NCBI GenBank assembly: GCA_900095095.1
Contig: FMBT01000485.1
Coordinates: forward strand, 1-64,000
Direction of reading: 5' to 3'
DNA: 64,000 nt
Source of the DNA: Fragilariopsis cylindrus CCMP1102
Taxonomy: Eukaryota > Bacillariophyta > Bacillariophyceae > Bacillariales > Bacillariaceae
The notes under the pieces are model-generated. The model ran no database searches, had not been told where the DNA came from, and saw only the letters and a program-made list of their open reading frames with translations. Positions 12,393 through 23,553 of the stretch are shown here, one piece after another. The position numbers and the translations under genes were made by a program. Each line of letters starts with the position of its first letter. The stretch's first letter is position 1.

Positions 12393-15300
12393 CTAGCTCT
12401 TCTGAGTGAACAACCCGATATTTACGTAATTCTCTGTAGGGTCACGAACGTGCAATTCATTCAAAATTTGTGTAACCCATGTGCTCTTTTTCTGACCTTG
12501 AGTGGTCTTATATCGGTAATCCACTCGACGGCTCATAAAAACCAACGACTGGTCTCGTCCAGCACTACCAAAGAGACCCTTTCCAGAATTTGGATCTCCC
12601 TCAGGACCTACCAACATGATTTTCAATGCATCTGGAGGAGTCATGTAAAGGGTTAACAATTCCCGCAATACATCCCAGTGCTCATGTTTTGTTCCAGCAA
12701 GCATGGCAACCGATCGTAGGGCTTCCACATCACGGGCTAAAATAACTGCACCAACGGTAGACACATACCAATTTTGAAGTAAACGAGTAACAAGGATTTC
12801 GTATAGTCTCATAGATAAGGCAGACCAAAAGGCAGATAGAGATTGAGGGGTCAAGGCTGCCTGAATGTGCACAAATTGTACGCGGAGACAGTACGTCAAA
12901 GACTTTACGGCAGGACTGTTAGGTGCTTCCAAAGAAGACCCCGAAGTCACAGCATATGGCCCTCCCGAATTACCGGCAACCGACTTAAATAGACCAACTG
13001 CACCGGACGACAAGCCTGCTTCGCTTCCAGTTACCAAGATCCATTGTATATGAGCACCCAATGTGTCCAACGCTCTAAGAATGGCGTCTTCTCCTCGACT
13101 CTCGAGTTCTGTAAAGAAATCAACGCGGCATTCTCGTGCAGCAGACATACTATTAGAAACTGCTGACCCTTCTCCAGCAGATGACAAAATATCCCAAACA
13201 CGGTTCGAGCCCTTCCGTGGTTCGGCCCACAGTTCGCGATCAAAGGCCTTAGCTGCCGAATGAATACGTTCTAAAGCAACCCAAAAAGTCGGATCGACAC
13301 CTAGGTCATGAGCTGGTTGTTCTTCGTCAAAAGGTAGTTGCGGTGCTTGGTTAGGAGGGTTTGCTTTGAGCATTTCTTGCAATGCTTCAACAACTGGATA
13401 TAAAAATGCTTGTCCGTAAAAGATGCACATTTGATTGTAAATACTAGTAACCACACGGGCCGCAGATTCTCCTACTTCCTTTCCATTTCCAAACATCAAG
13501 CGAGCTCTAGACAAGGAATCAGTGGCATGTATTAAAGGTTGCCGCAAGACGCTAGACTTCAATGGACCGCTCAGAATTTCATTACAGCCGGCTTTAATCA
13601 GAGAATTTTTATCCAAAGGTAACAACGGCGCCTGGTATTCCTCCAGTATACCCTTTTCTTGGATAGACCGATTGGCTTTCACCGGAGAGGGTCGCATCAG
13701 TATACACCCAGCTTGATCCAAAGAAGCGCAGCATTCGTGATGCATTAGACGAAGTTCCAGATTTAAATAATTGGTGCGATGGCTATTATTCAGTGCAATC
13801 TCTTGAGAATTCAAAAAGACCTTGAGACTTTCCACTGCATTTCTGGCATTGATGGTATTATTTTTGTCACGCACTAGTCCCTCTGCTGCATCCTTTAGTA
13901 GTTCAAATAAACTTGCTGCTTTATCATGGATGACGACGAACGTATCAAGTTTCTTTGTGCCAGTATCGAAATCACTTTTTCTATCAATTCTATCCAGTAG
14001 ATCGTTGATCCTCGCCTGCAAGCCGTGTTTTGGATCTCCAATCACACGAACGCACAATGATCTGGCGACGGTTAAGGGTATACTTTCCGTTGCAGCACCC
14101 TCCGATCCATCAGAGTAGTCGAAAACGTAGGCAATCAGCTGAAACTCTTGCATAAATACTTCTGAGACACGATGAAAGAGACTCGAAAGCTGCCTTCTGG
14201 CGGTATCTATGTCGAACTCTTCTTCTCCGTCCTTCTCTTCATCTTCTTCTCCCACTCGTTTCATCTTCTCCGTATCAAAAAGTTCCGGTAGTCTCGTTGC
14301 TACGACAATATCCACGTAGGATTCGTGAAGCTTGCGACCGCCCTCATACAGCCAGCATGCATGGGCTGTATCCCTCAATTCTTGCCAGGCAATAATTCCG
14401 GCTCGATGCTTTTGAGTCATACTCACCGCCGTACTAAATTCGTAGACACCACCACGACTGTAAATATCGGTGAAAGAATTCAAAAGCCGTTCTTCTAGAG
14501 CTTCGCTCGTCCGCTGAATCAATCCCGCCGTCAAATCAAAACGTCTACTAGAAGTCACATCAGATTTTTCCCATTTGCCCGTTTGCATGTTGGCCGATGC
14601 GGCGTTGCCGCGTGATTTGACCACTTGGCGCAATTGTCGAAGTGCTCGACTAGCCTCGATGCTATTTTCAGATCGCGTGAAGAGTGGGTCCATCCGACAG
14701 CTCGTCAATGGTACAGCTCCTCTTACTTCTTCCTGTACCTTAAGTGGTTCTCCTGACATATTCTCTTGTTCTGCTAGAGATTCCATCAACCACCAACGAC
14801 GAATGAGCATGGAGGCTGTTTCGCAACGTTTTCGTTTCGACTCGGCAAACTCTAACTGATTGCCGATTTGTAACGCCGCACGTCCGTTTATGCGAAATTG
14901 ATTGAGAATTTCTTCTGTCCTACCCAATGCGTTGCGACAAAAGAGCTCGTGTGCTTCCAGTCGGATTTGATAGGCATCTTCGACTATATTACATTTTTAG
15001 TAGTGAAGAGTGGAGTTAGAACACACAAAAAAGATTTATCTATCTATCCGTCCTCCATAGGCTAGATAACGTGCATCAACATATAAATAATACGCACCTT
15101 CTAAAACTTTTTCTGTCGCATCTTTTGTTATTTGACGGGTGACTTCCACCAAAGTACTACACGTGTTCACAGCCTGGCTAAAAGATGCCGTCATATCTTC
15201 CTCCTATTCAAACGTGATAATAATAGAAGTGGAATATAGATCCGTTGCAATGATAAGATATTGAATGCAAGCAGACAAATATCCCGTTTTATTGTGTGAA

Positions 15301-16343
15301 TTTTCGCGGATTAGATTAAATCAAATAGATACATGCGATGATTTGATCCAAAACAATATTAACGTATACAATAAATTACAACAAAATTCGGTTTTAAAGA
15401 AAACAGTTGAAAGATTGGGATAGGACGAAAGAAATATTGCGGAAGGAACATAATTCACAAAATGAACGTGTAAACTTACCTCGATGACGATTTCTCTCAA
15501 TTTTTCCAACAATTGCAAAAAGTCCAAGTTTGTTTTTTGCTGCTGATCCTGCTGTGGCTCACCGGACGGTGTAGCAGTAGTCGCCATCGACGACGAATGT
15601 TGCTGCTGCTTTTGGAGTTGGGTGCGTGGTGGATCGTAGACGTAGAGTTCCAATGCTCGTTGCCATCGCGCCAATTGGATTGCCGTGGCCTCCTTAGCTG
15701 TCATGCCGGTGGTTTTACCCTCTAGCAATTCTTTTATAATAATATTCCGATCCATATCAATTTTCCCCAGAAGAATTTCGCGTTCATGTAGTCGTTGTTG
15801 ACGAGTTAACCAAACATCATCACTTTCTATTTTATATGTAGATAGTAATTTTAGGTCACGGTATTTTGCAGCCTGTTGACGAGCCCGATGAAGACGAATG
15901 TCGTCTTGAGCGGCGGCCAACAAAAATCGTAGGTTAGGGAATTTATTTTTTGCCATACTGTTTCCGCTGCTGCTGGTATTGCGACCATCGTTACTGGTTT
16001 TTGCTGCTATTTTCGGCAAGTAATAAAGGATGGGTTCCGCCTTGTCTGGTTTGGATAGATATTCTTTCGGAATGCTTACCAAGACGTTGTTGTCGGAATT
16101 GGAATTCTTCAAAGAGGAACGCTCGCTGCTCAGTGAAAGGTCATCCGGTTTCTTTCGACCACCACCACCACCACCGCCGCCGCCACGCGAGGAGGAGGAA
16201 ACATCACTGTCCCCTGACTTCGCTTTGCGGATGATGTCTTTGTCGCCTGACTTGATTTTTTTGGGTTTAATGCGTCGTGGAGATTTCCCCCGTTGTTGCT
16301 GTTGAGACCGGTTGTTGTCGGATTTGGGGCTTTCTCGACCCAT
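12393..16343 (-). CDS. SEC10: Exocyst complex subunit Sec10 (EXOC5)
   Basis: Three exons (16343-15480, 15203-15098, 14983-12393) join in phase to give 1186 residues. The central region (FDLTAGLIQRTSEALEERLL followed by a helical array) and the C-terminal block (DVLRELLTLYMTPPDALK ... SRRVDYRYK) match the order and spacing of Sec10/EXOC5. That protein helps the exocyst tether secretory vesicles to the plasma membrane. The first in-frame ATG (16343) was chosen because the upstream extension starts with TTG. Family members are usually 700-850 residues. The extra length is mainly an N-terminal exon with Gln, Ser and Gly runs (nine glycines) and basic patches, plus scattered loops. Intron donors are GTAAGT and GTGCGT. 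Assignment rests on remembered family features, so it is good but not certain. Confidence 0.75.
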
Positions 16344-17128
16344 GTTTCGAGTAGAATGTAACAAGTACCTCTCGATGCTGTTATTAAGATAAAATGAAAG
16401 TTAGTAACAGGTCTGGCGAGCTATGAGAGTATGCGAAGAGAGGGTTATAATTTGGCTCAATGCGTTCTTGATTTGGCTCTATGACATATGTCGACATATG
16501 TAATGATCATTCGTCTCTATTTTAATGCACGGTACTACCTAGTAACTAATGTTTTTACCATGGATGTGTGTTTTCCATAACATGCATGACTGAGATATAA
16601 TTAATTCAGATATTAAAACTGAAGCTTTTCAGATATCACGCTAAAACTGCACTTTTAAGTTGATATATATATTATATTTATAGATATTATAATCACAATG
16701 GTAGCAAAAGAAGTTGGACTACCCTATGATATACTAGTAGCAAAGAAATGGTAATTTTAGTATGAAGTATAGATATAGTAAAAAGACCTAGACTCTAGTA
16801 GCTCCGGTTCCATGACATATACTAGTAATCATAACAAACAAATTTGTCAATGAATCGACGAAGAGTGCAAAATGGGGATGGGATCACACCTTTAATAAAG
16901 GGGAAATGTTTAAAAAAAAAACTTCGCACCCCAAATCCCTTTTATTTCCCACTTATGCCCCGCGCCCACAAACTTTTGATTGACTGTACAGACCTGTCGT
17001 ACTCGCCCCGCGAAAAGAAAAAAAAGTGAAGTGAAGCTACCGCCGACAACAATTGCAATTAATATATACCAATCGCACACAAAATAAATCTACTTTTATT
17101 CTTTTCAATTTAAAAAAATACTATCAAA
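16344..17128. other. Divergent intergenic region between Sec10 and histone H1
   Basis: A 785-bp spacer between divergently transcribed genes, presumably holding both promoters. It is AT-rich with an A9 run near 16912-16921. No conserved motif could be assigned and no coding region is evident. Confidence 0.55.
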
Positions 17129-18064
17129 ATGGCTACCTTAATAATCATCAAAAAGGCAATCTTGGACATGAAGGACCGTACCGGTTCTTCTCTACCAGCA
17201 CTTAAGAAGTGGTTAGAAACCAACGAAAAAGTACGTCGAAGAATTAGAGTTGTATCGTCTGGTTGCAAATCGTTTTTACGACCATTTTCTGTTTCTGTAA
17301 ATTTGTTTTTCGGAAGAAAAAAGAAAAAACCACGCATAAATTGACCTGGTACGAGAAAATAAAATGGCCGTATCATCGATTACACCTCGAATTAAACAAT
17401 GAGACTTATATCTACTGACAGTTAAACATCAGACGAATATACTTGTAAAGTTTGGTTGATACTGATTGCATGCTGTCATTTTTATGACCGTTACTACTTT
17501 CACAAGACGTCTACGCAACTTTTACGTACATCCAGTAGTAGGACCTCGACGACGATAATATTATCTTTCATTAACCTGTATTTACTTTCTGACTTTCATA
17601 ACATCGTCTCTCTCACACAAATACGACTGCCTATCTCCGCTATTTACTATTATTTGTATATACAGAAGGAAATCAAGAAGCATGTTATGAGTGCTGCCCT
17701 TAAGAAAGGAGTAACTGACGGTGACTTAGTCAAAGTCAAAGCATCGTACAAGCTTTCACCGGATGCAAAGAAGGCATTGACAAAGAAACCAAAGGCTGCG
17801 CCAAAGAAGAAGGCTGCGCCTAAAAAGAAAACTGCCACCAAGAAAAAGACTACCACTGCTAAGAAACCAGCAGCACCAAAGAAAAAGGCTGCAGCCACCA
17901 AGAAGAAAACCACAACCACTGCCACTAAGAAAAAGGTCGTAAAGGCTAAGGCAACAACCAAGAAGAGTACCAAGAAGGCTCCTGCTGCAACTAAGAAGAA
18001 GACCACAACTAAGAAGACAGTCGCACCAAAGAAGGCCAAGGCAGGAGCTGCCAAGAAGAATTAA
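17129..18064 (+). CDS. Linker histone H1
   Basis: Two exons (17129-17230 and 17666-18064, GT-AG, phase 0) give 166 residues. Residues 1-70 form an H15 winged-helix domain: IIIKKAILDMKDRTGSSLPA, KKWLETNEK across the splice, then KKHVMSAALKKGVTDGDLV. This matches the globular domain that sits on the nucleosome dyad. The remainder is a Lys/Ala/Thr/Pro tail of KK-A-A-P-KKK repeats, typical of H1 tails that bind linker DNA. The 435-nt intron is one of the longer ones in this window. Start is the first ATG of the exon, preceded by an A-rich leader. Confidence 0.92.
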
Positions 18065-18670
18065 ACAAGAAGAGAAAAGGGTAGATAAATGTGTATGTTT
18101 ACGGGGATCTATCAATCATCAACAATCATTTTGGTCTTTTTACTTCAATTATTATTTGAAGAATAACAACCACAACCAAAATTATCATCACTTCAATTCT
18201 GACTTTGTCGCTGTATCCTGTGACAAGTTTAGTTGATATATAGATGAACGAATCAATTAATTATTTTAGTATTCTGAGTTTTTATTAATCATGCTTATGT
18301 ATCATTGATTGCTATACAAATATATTCTAGTTTATATAACTCTTTAAAAGACTACTGATAGAGTGAGTCGAGTCTAGTCTAGATTGAAGATCCGCATATA
18401 CTTGTTTCCTCCCTGTTGGCACTGTAAATGCGTCTAGCTACCAAGCTCTACTACTGTAGACTGTAAACTCCCTGACTATCGTAAAATGCTAGTGTTTTAC
18501 TACGACGTGCTCATTCACTAGTTACTCGTGTCTTACTCTCGATCGAAGCAAAATAGTCGTTACTTTCAAAACAAAACGGCTTGGCGAAATGAAAGAAATG
18601 TAAATCATCAAAAACAAGAACAATTAACAACATCAACGAAACAAACACTCGTAAGGAAACTAAAAGCAAG
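18065..18670. other. Intergenic region between H1 and PEN-2
   Basis: AT-rich sequence, presumably the H1 3' UTR and PEN-2 promoter. Short GAGTC/TCTAG-like repeats near 18365-18385 were the only structure noticed. No coding region was recognised. Confidence 0.55.
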
Positions 18671-19269
18671 ATGTCTACCTCTTCCGACGATCCACCTCCA
18701 GGCCCAGAAGAACTCCGAGATGATCAGCTTAGTAGACGTTATTACCTCGGTGGCTTGATCGGTCTACCCTGGCTTTGGATCGTACACGCCATTCACTATT
18801 ACGGAAAACAACGAAACGAAGATGCACAACGCATATTGAGGGAGGAGCAACATATTGCTGGTATGTACAAACGTCGAACGAAACGAAACCAAACGAAACG
18901 AAACGCGGGTTGTATTGTGCTGTGTTGTGTTATTCGTGTGTTATCGACGGCATGTGTGTTAACCATACATGTTAGGATGGGGGTGATATTTCTTTCTCTT
19001 ATACCCACTTTTTTTTCATTCATTCTCACGTTTATTTATTCCTCTTTATTTATTATTCCATCTTCCTAGATCCATCATCGGAACTAGACACGGGCAACGA
19101 GAATGCAGAAAAGGAACGGATGTGGGTGATGCGTGGTCGGAACTCTGCTATTGCAGTTACATGTGGGTGGATAACTTGGATACTGTTTGTTCAGGTGATA
19201 TTCCCCGATTCTCTTCCTTCTTCATGGTATGTACGTGATTCCAATTCTTTTGCAGCTACTGGATGGTAA
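18671..19269 (+). CDS. PEN2: Gamma-secretase subunit PEN-2
   Basis: Two exons (18671-18860 and 19070-19269, phase 1, GT-AG) give 129 residues. The first carries the family signature RRYYLGGLIGLPWLWIVHAI. The second carries RGRNSAIAVTCGWITWILF followed by a short lumenal end with D-S-x-S-F and a glycine, as in animal and plant PEN-2. PEN-2 is the small membrane subunit that activates presenilin within gamma-secretase, an intramembrane aspartyl protease. Two main hydrophobic segments are visible, as expected. The protein is slightly longer than the usual 100 or so residues because of an acidic loop (about residues 55-80). The intron contains CGAAA pentanucleotide repeats. Confidence 0.88.
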
Positions 19270-20020
19270 TAGAAAGAAGAATGAGAAGAATTAGAAGAAA
19301 AAGGGAACCGTTCTTCGTCATCGTCTTCGCGTGTGGTCGGTAGTTATCATTTAGTATATATTTGTATTACTATACATGTAACAAACGATGAACCACGGCT
19401 TATTCCAACCTAAAAATACTTCAAGCAGTTATACCCTGGAGCACTTGTCAAGAAAAGAACACGGAAGCACGTCGAATTGTATTATATTTTACTGTATTAT
19501 ATCTAGTGTTTAAATTTTAAATTCATCATAACACACACACACGCACACACACACACAATGAACAAAAAGTATGAAACAACTACGAGGATTTTAAAACAGC
19601 TTATTCCAACAATTTATGTGTAATTCTACCTAAAACAGTTGTCAAACGCCCATCATAGTCGGTTAATTATCACGCTATAACACTAACTACTAGATGCTTT
19701 TCTGAAAGTGGTTTTATACAATCTAATTTATACGTTTCGCTGTTTCGTCAAAATTTATGTGTGTTGTGTGGTCGGCACCTTCAAAGTAGTAGTAACATCG
19801 ATTTCGGCTCATACAGTACAGACTCAACCACCAAAATCCATCTCATATATTGCAAAATAATATGGCAAGATATTCTATAGTTTGTTTTCAAGTTACTTCA
19901 AAACGAGGAGAAGTATCTACTCTAGCTAGCTAGCTAGCTAGCTAGCTAGTACTGTAGTAGCTGCTGATATACGTATATTAATAATTAATATAAGGATCTA
20001 AATTTTTTAATTCGCCAAAT
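19270..20020. other. Intergenic region with CA and CTAG microsatellites
   Basis: Lies between the convergent PEN-2 and lipase genes. It holds an AC run (about 19532-19557) and a perfect CTAG tetranucleotide run (about 19922-19949). No gene was recognised. Confidence 0.65.
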
Positions 20021-21670
20021 TCAAAATAATCGTGGACCAACATATATACCTAAATATTGGCAATGATCTAATATATTCCATGCTACTACAGGTAACGGTA
20101 GATCATCATCGTCATCATTATTATTATTATTATTATTATTATATACAATTGGTTGATTATATTCACATATTATGTCCTCCCCAATTCTACCAAATCCTAA
20201 TTGGTCCCATAATGGACCGTTTTGTTTTATTATTGTATCCTTTAAATGGATATAATTTCGTACTATAATATTCATGCTATTATTAATATTAATATTATCA
20301 TTATCATTATCGTTGGAGGATGTACATGCTGCTGTATCATGATTATACAATAATAATTGTCGGTTCCAATAATTTGCCAATTCATTATTAACAATACGAG
20401 GTCCACCAAATGTTATTATACCAGACAAAGGTGGTAGTACTTGTGCTTGTACTGTGTCTACATTATTACTACTTGTTATTCCTTGCTGTTGCTGTTGCTG
20501 TTGCTTCAGTTTCTGTTGATAATTATAGTATTGTATTGCACATAATTGTGCTGTTGCACCGCCCAGTGAGTGCCCTGTAAATGTAAGACGGATCTTAGTA
20601 ATATCTTCTTTTGTTTGAGAGGAGGAGGAGGAGGAGGAAGAAGACAACACAACAGTATTATTATTAATGATATCCAATAATTTTGGTTGTACTAACTTCC
20701 ATAGTCCTATCGATGCATCTTGAAATCCTTCATGAATCTTATAGTCATTATAATCATTATAATCATCATCTGGATTATTAGAAGAATAATTACTACCGGT
20801 AGCTGTAGTAGTAGACAATGATGACATGGATAATAATTCATCATCAATCGGAACAAGTCGAAATTTTAAATTTGTACTAAAATTAATTGGTGTTGCACTA
20901 CCACGAAATGCAACAACAATAGTTCTAGTAGTAGTACAAGTCGTTCTACTACTACTACTACTGCTACTACTACTGCTACTACTACTACTACTGCTAGTCC
21001 TAGTAGTAGTACCTGTCTCCGTTGGTATTGTTGTCATATCCGTTGGTGATGAATCTTCAAATATAGTTACACCCGATTGACTTATTGGATCAACAATTTG
21101 AATTAATGGTATTAGTTGACTTGATATAAAATATGGTGATAATTCCATTGTCTTCTTATTTGTCTTTGTATTTGTATTTGTATTTTTATTTATATTTGAT
21201 TCTGATGATGACGATGATAAATATGATAAAGATGATGCATATACCATTTGTTGTAGATTCTTTATTTCATCATAGTAATTGTTATTGTTATTGTTATTGT
21301 TATAGGACGACGACGATGATGATAGTAATGATGACGATGGTAATGATGGCGATACTACCGTATTAGTAGTAGTCGTAGTAGTAGTAAATGCCATGCAGAA
21401 GAACGCAGATTTCGCGTTGTTGTTGTTGTTGTTCGTGGAGTATGAGTAGAAGTAGCAGCATATTACGACTAATAATAATTTCATCATCAAAATATGAAAA
21501 AGTGACGATCGTGGTCGTGATGATGTCGACGACGACGACGAAAATAATACCAGCTTCTGACGACGACGACGACGATGATGATGATGATGATATCCTTTCT
21601 GCTTCTGTTTCTGTTGCAATACGACCACAGCAGCAGCGGTTGTTAGCGTTGTTAGCGTTTTATTCATCAT
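20021..21670 (-). CDS. Class 3 (fungal-type) lipase, secreted or membrane-bound
   Basis: A single exon of 549 residues. The alpha/beta-hydrolase core includes VVAFRGSATPINF and IHEGFQDASIGLW, then the nucleophile elbow TGHSLGGATA (Ser about residue 368). The triad is completed by Asp about 478 (HLKDTI) and His about 536 (LDHCQYLG), the class 3 triacylglycerol lipase arrangement. An internal hydrophobic stretch (MMKLLLVVICCYFY) near residue 60 could act as a signal anchor or plastid leader. The likely role is hydrolysis of acylglycerol or galactolipid esters, with the substrate unknown. The gene is unusually rich in trinucleotide repeats encoding Ser, Asn, Gln and Asp runs (about 20117-20145, 20940-21010, 21555-21595). 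Confidence 0.85.
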   Translation of the reverse strand: MMNKTLTTLTTAAAVVVLQQKQKQKGYHHHHHRRRRRQKLVLFSSSSSTSSRPRSSLFHILMMKLLLVVICCYFYSYSTNNNNNNAKSAFFCMAFTTTTTTTNTVVSPSLPSSSLLSSSSSSYNNNNNNNNYYDEIKNLQQMVYASSLSYLSSSSSESNINKNTNTNTKTNKKTMELSPYFISSQLIPLIQIVDPISQSGVTIFEDSSPTDMTTIPTETGTTTRTSSSSSSSSSSSSSSSSRTTCTTTRTIVVAFRGSATPINFSTNLKFRLVPIDDELLSMSSLSTTTATGSNYSSNNPDDDYNDYNDYKIHEGFQDASIGLWKLVQPKLLDIINNNTVVLSSSSSSSSSQTKEDITKIRLTFTGHSLGGATAQLCAIQYYNYQQKLKQQQQQQQGITSSNNVDTVQAQVLPPLSGIITFGGPRIVNNELANYWNRQLLLYNHDTAACTSSNDNDNDNININNSMNIIVRNYIHLKDTIIKQNGPLWDQLGFGRIGEDIICEYNQPIVYNNNNNNNNDDDDDLPLPVVAWNILDHCQYLGIYVGPRLF

Positions 21671-22160
21671 CTTGATAGTTTGTTTTTGTTAATTATTATT
21701 TATTACCAGTTACAAGAATGTATCTGTATTTGTCCTTCCTATCTAACTCCTAATGCATGTATCATCATTCAGTAGCCGATAATTTTCTTGTCCTATTATT
21801 ATTTCTGATGCTTTTTTTTAGACCATTTCGACATCGTCAATGATCAATCTCTAAATTTGTGATTGTCCACACTCATTTCGATCTGGATGAGCAACGACGG
21901 ACGGACGTCATGATTTTGAATTTTCTGTTGTTTTATTTTGATGTTGTGTTTGTTGTTTATTTTTTGATCGCGATAGTGCTGATAATTCGATTCGATTCAC
22001 ACTTTTTTTGAGGTAATAATCAAATAATGGGTCTATTATACTTCGTAAACCTAAAATAAACGAGGGAAAGTAGGATTACTTGTAGTATTAGCTACCACAA
22101 TTCGTCTTCAACAATCTCTGGTAGAATACGCGTGGGCAGTAGTATTTTCATTCTGTCAAA
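21671..22160. other. Divergent promoter region between lipase and lumen-protein genes
   Basis: A 490-bp spacer between divergent start codons, with T-rich and TGATT-rich stretches. It must hold both promoters, but no individual element can be named. Confidence 0.5.
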
Positions 22161-23306
22161 ATGTATTGGCATATTGTTCCGATGATGATGATGTTCGTAA
22201 CGTCATTACTTCTTCCTCGTAATAATACTATTATTAATAATAATAATATTGAGAACATAATCAATAATAAGGAAACCAACGACAAAAATGAACACGGCAA
22301 TAAACGACTAGTAGTTTCTCCAGCATTCGAGAGCAAGCATAATGATAATAAAGACAAGTGGTTTGGCATTGGGCGGCGGCAATTCTATCAGCAGTCTATT
22401 GTGGTCGGGGCAGCAGTTCTATATCCAACAACTAGGGGAAGCGCAGCAGCAGCCGCAACTGTAGTAGCTGACGACGAACGACAGGATATTATGATATCGC
22501 CATCGTCTCCACAAAAAAGTAGCACCCCATTATCATCGTCAACAAAAAAACCTTCTGCGCCAACATCGGCTCTCCTTCCTGCCACTAGAGCAAAAACTTG
22601 GATAGAAAATTCTCACAAGATTCTAGAAGATACGACAAGAGATGGTGACAAAACGTTGGAAGATCTGAATTACGCTTTGACTCATCGACCAAAACTTTTC
22701 GTTTTACAAGGAGAAGAGCCAGTATCTCGCATCTCATCGTCGTTTACAGCCAAAAACGGCAACGATGATATCAATAGCAATAATAACGCGTTTTCATCCC
22801 CCGGTGCTCGTATCGGTGCTCGTATACAATGGGGTATGTTGCAATCTCAGGAATCGAAAAATGAACGTGAAAATGATTTACGTGCAGCATTCAACTTTTA
22901 TACGCAACAACTTGAATTTGATTCCAACTCATACGCTTCGACCGGTTCAGCCGAAGAACGTAAACGTCGTATCCGAGACGATCAAATACCTACTCCGCGA
23001 TCTGTCATTGTCAGTGATTTGGACTTACGAGATTTGTACCGTAATCAGCTTTTGACAGCTTTAGATGATGTTACCGCAGAAGTCAACTACCAATTTCGAC
23101 AACTACAACAACAACGACTGAAAGAAAGTAATACTGTCGACAACACAGGAGAGAGACAAAAAATTGTAGTAGACTTGACAGATACGGTAGATTTGATGAA
23201 TCAAGTTTATGTCGTATGTACGAAATGGTTCGATATGATCGACAAAAGTGATGTGGAGAAGGCCGAAGATGTTGTTCGAAACGAGCAGCAGAGTGAAATA
23301 CAATAG
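22161..23306 (+). CDS. Putative thylakoid lumen protein (Tat-type leader), function unknown
   Basis: A single exon of 381 residues. A short hydrophobic start (MMMMFVTSLLL) is followed near residue 72 by GRRQFYQQSIVVGAAVLY and an Ala run. This twin-arginine plus hydrophobic plus Ala-rich pattern is typical of Tat-dependent thylakoid lumen import. The mature part is helical and charged, with long acidic and basic stretches. A late region (VSDLDLRDLYRNQLLTALDD and DTVDLMNQVYVVCTKWFDMI) has the heptad-like look of four-helix lumen proteins such as PsbQ-like subunits. That similarity is weak and only suggestive. No catalytic motif is visible. Ser/Asn-rich linkers lie at residues about 105-135 and 200-215. 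Confidence 0.6.
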   Translation: MYWHIVPMMMMFVTSLLLPRNNTIINNNNIENIINNKETNDKNEHGNKRLVVSPAFESKHNDNKDKWFGIGRRQFYQQSIVVGAAVLYPTTRGSAAAAATVVADDERQDIMISPSSPQKSSTPLSSSTKKPSAPTSALLPATRAKTWIENSHKILEDTTRDGDKTLEDLNYALTHRPKLFVLQGEEPVSRISSSFTAKNGNDDINSNNNAFSSPGARIGARIQWGMLQSQESKNERENDLRAAFNFYTQQLEFDSNSYASTGSAEERKRRIRDDQIPTPRSVIVSDLDLRDLYRNQLLTALDDVTAEVNYQFRQLQQQRLKESNTVDNTGERQKIVVDLTDTVDLMNQVYVVCTKWFDMIDKSDVEKAEDVVRNEQQSEIQ

Positions 23307-23553
23307 GTAATATGTATTTTAAAATGCTACAGGGTTTTTTCCATCTAAGAAAAACATATAAAGGGTTTCCCTACGTGTCGCTATTCTACAATGGAATCTA
23401 ATGCCTCCTATTAAATAATAAAAGAATGGTTTAAATCTTGGAAATTTTCCGGTAAGATACAAATAAAGAGACTTACTATATCTAAAACTCACGATGTGCA
23501 CGAACATGAACATGCATTACTTATAATCAATCAAATCTTTTTGTTTGTGTACT

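Noticed and set aside
17650-18115. Hydrophobic minus-strand frames opposite histone H1
   Set aside because: The antisense of Lys/Ala codons reads as Phe/Leu/Gly/Ala, a known artefact of lysine-rich genes.
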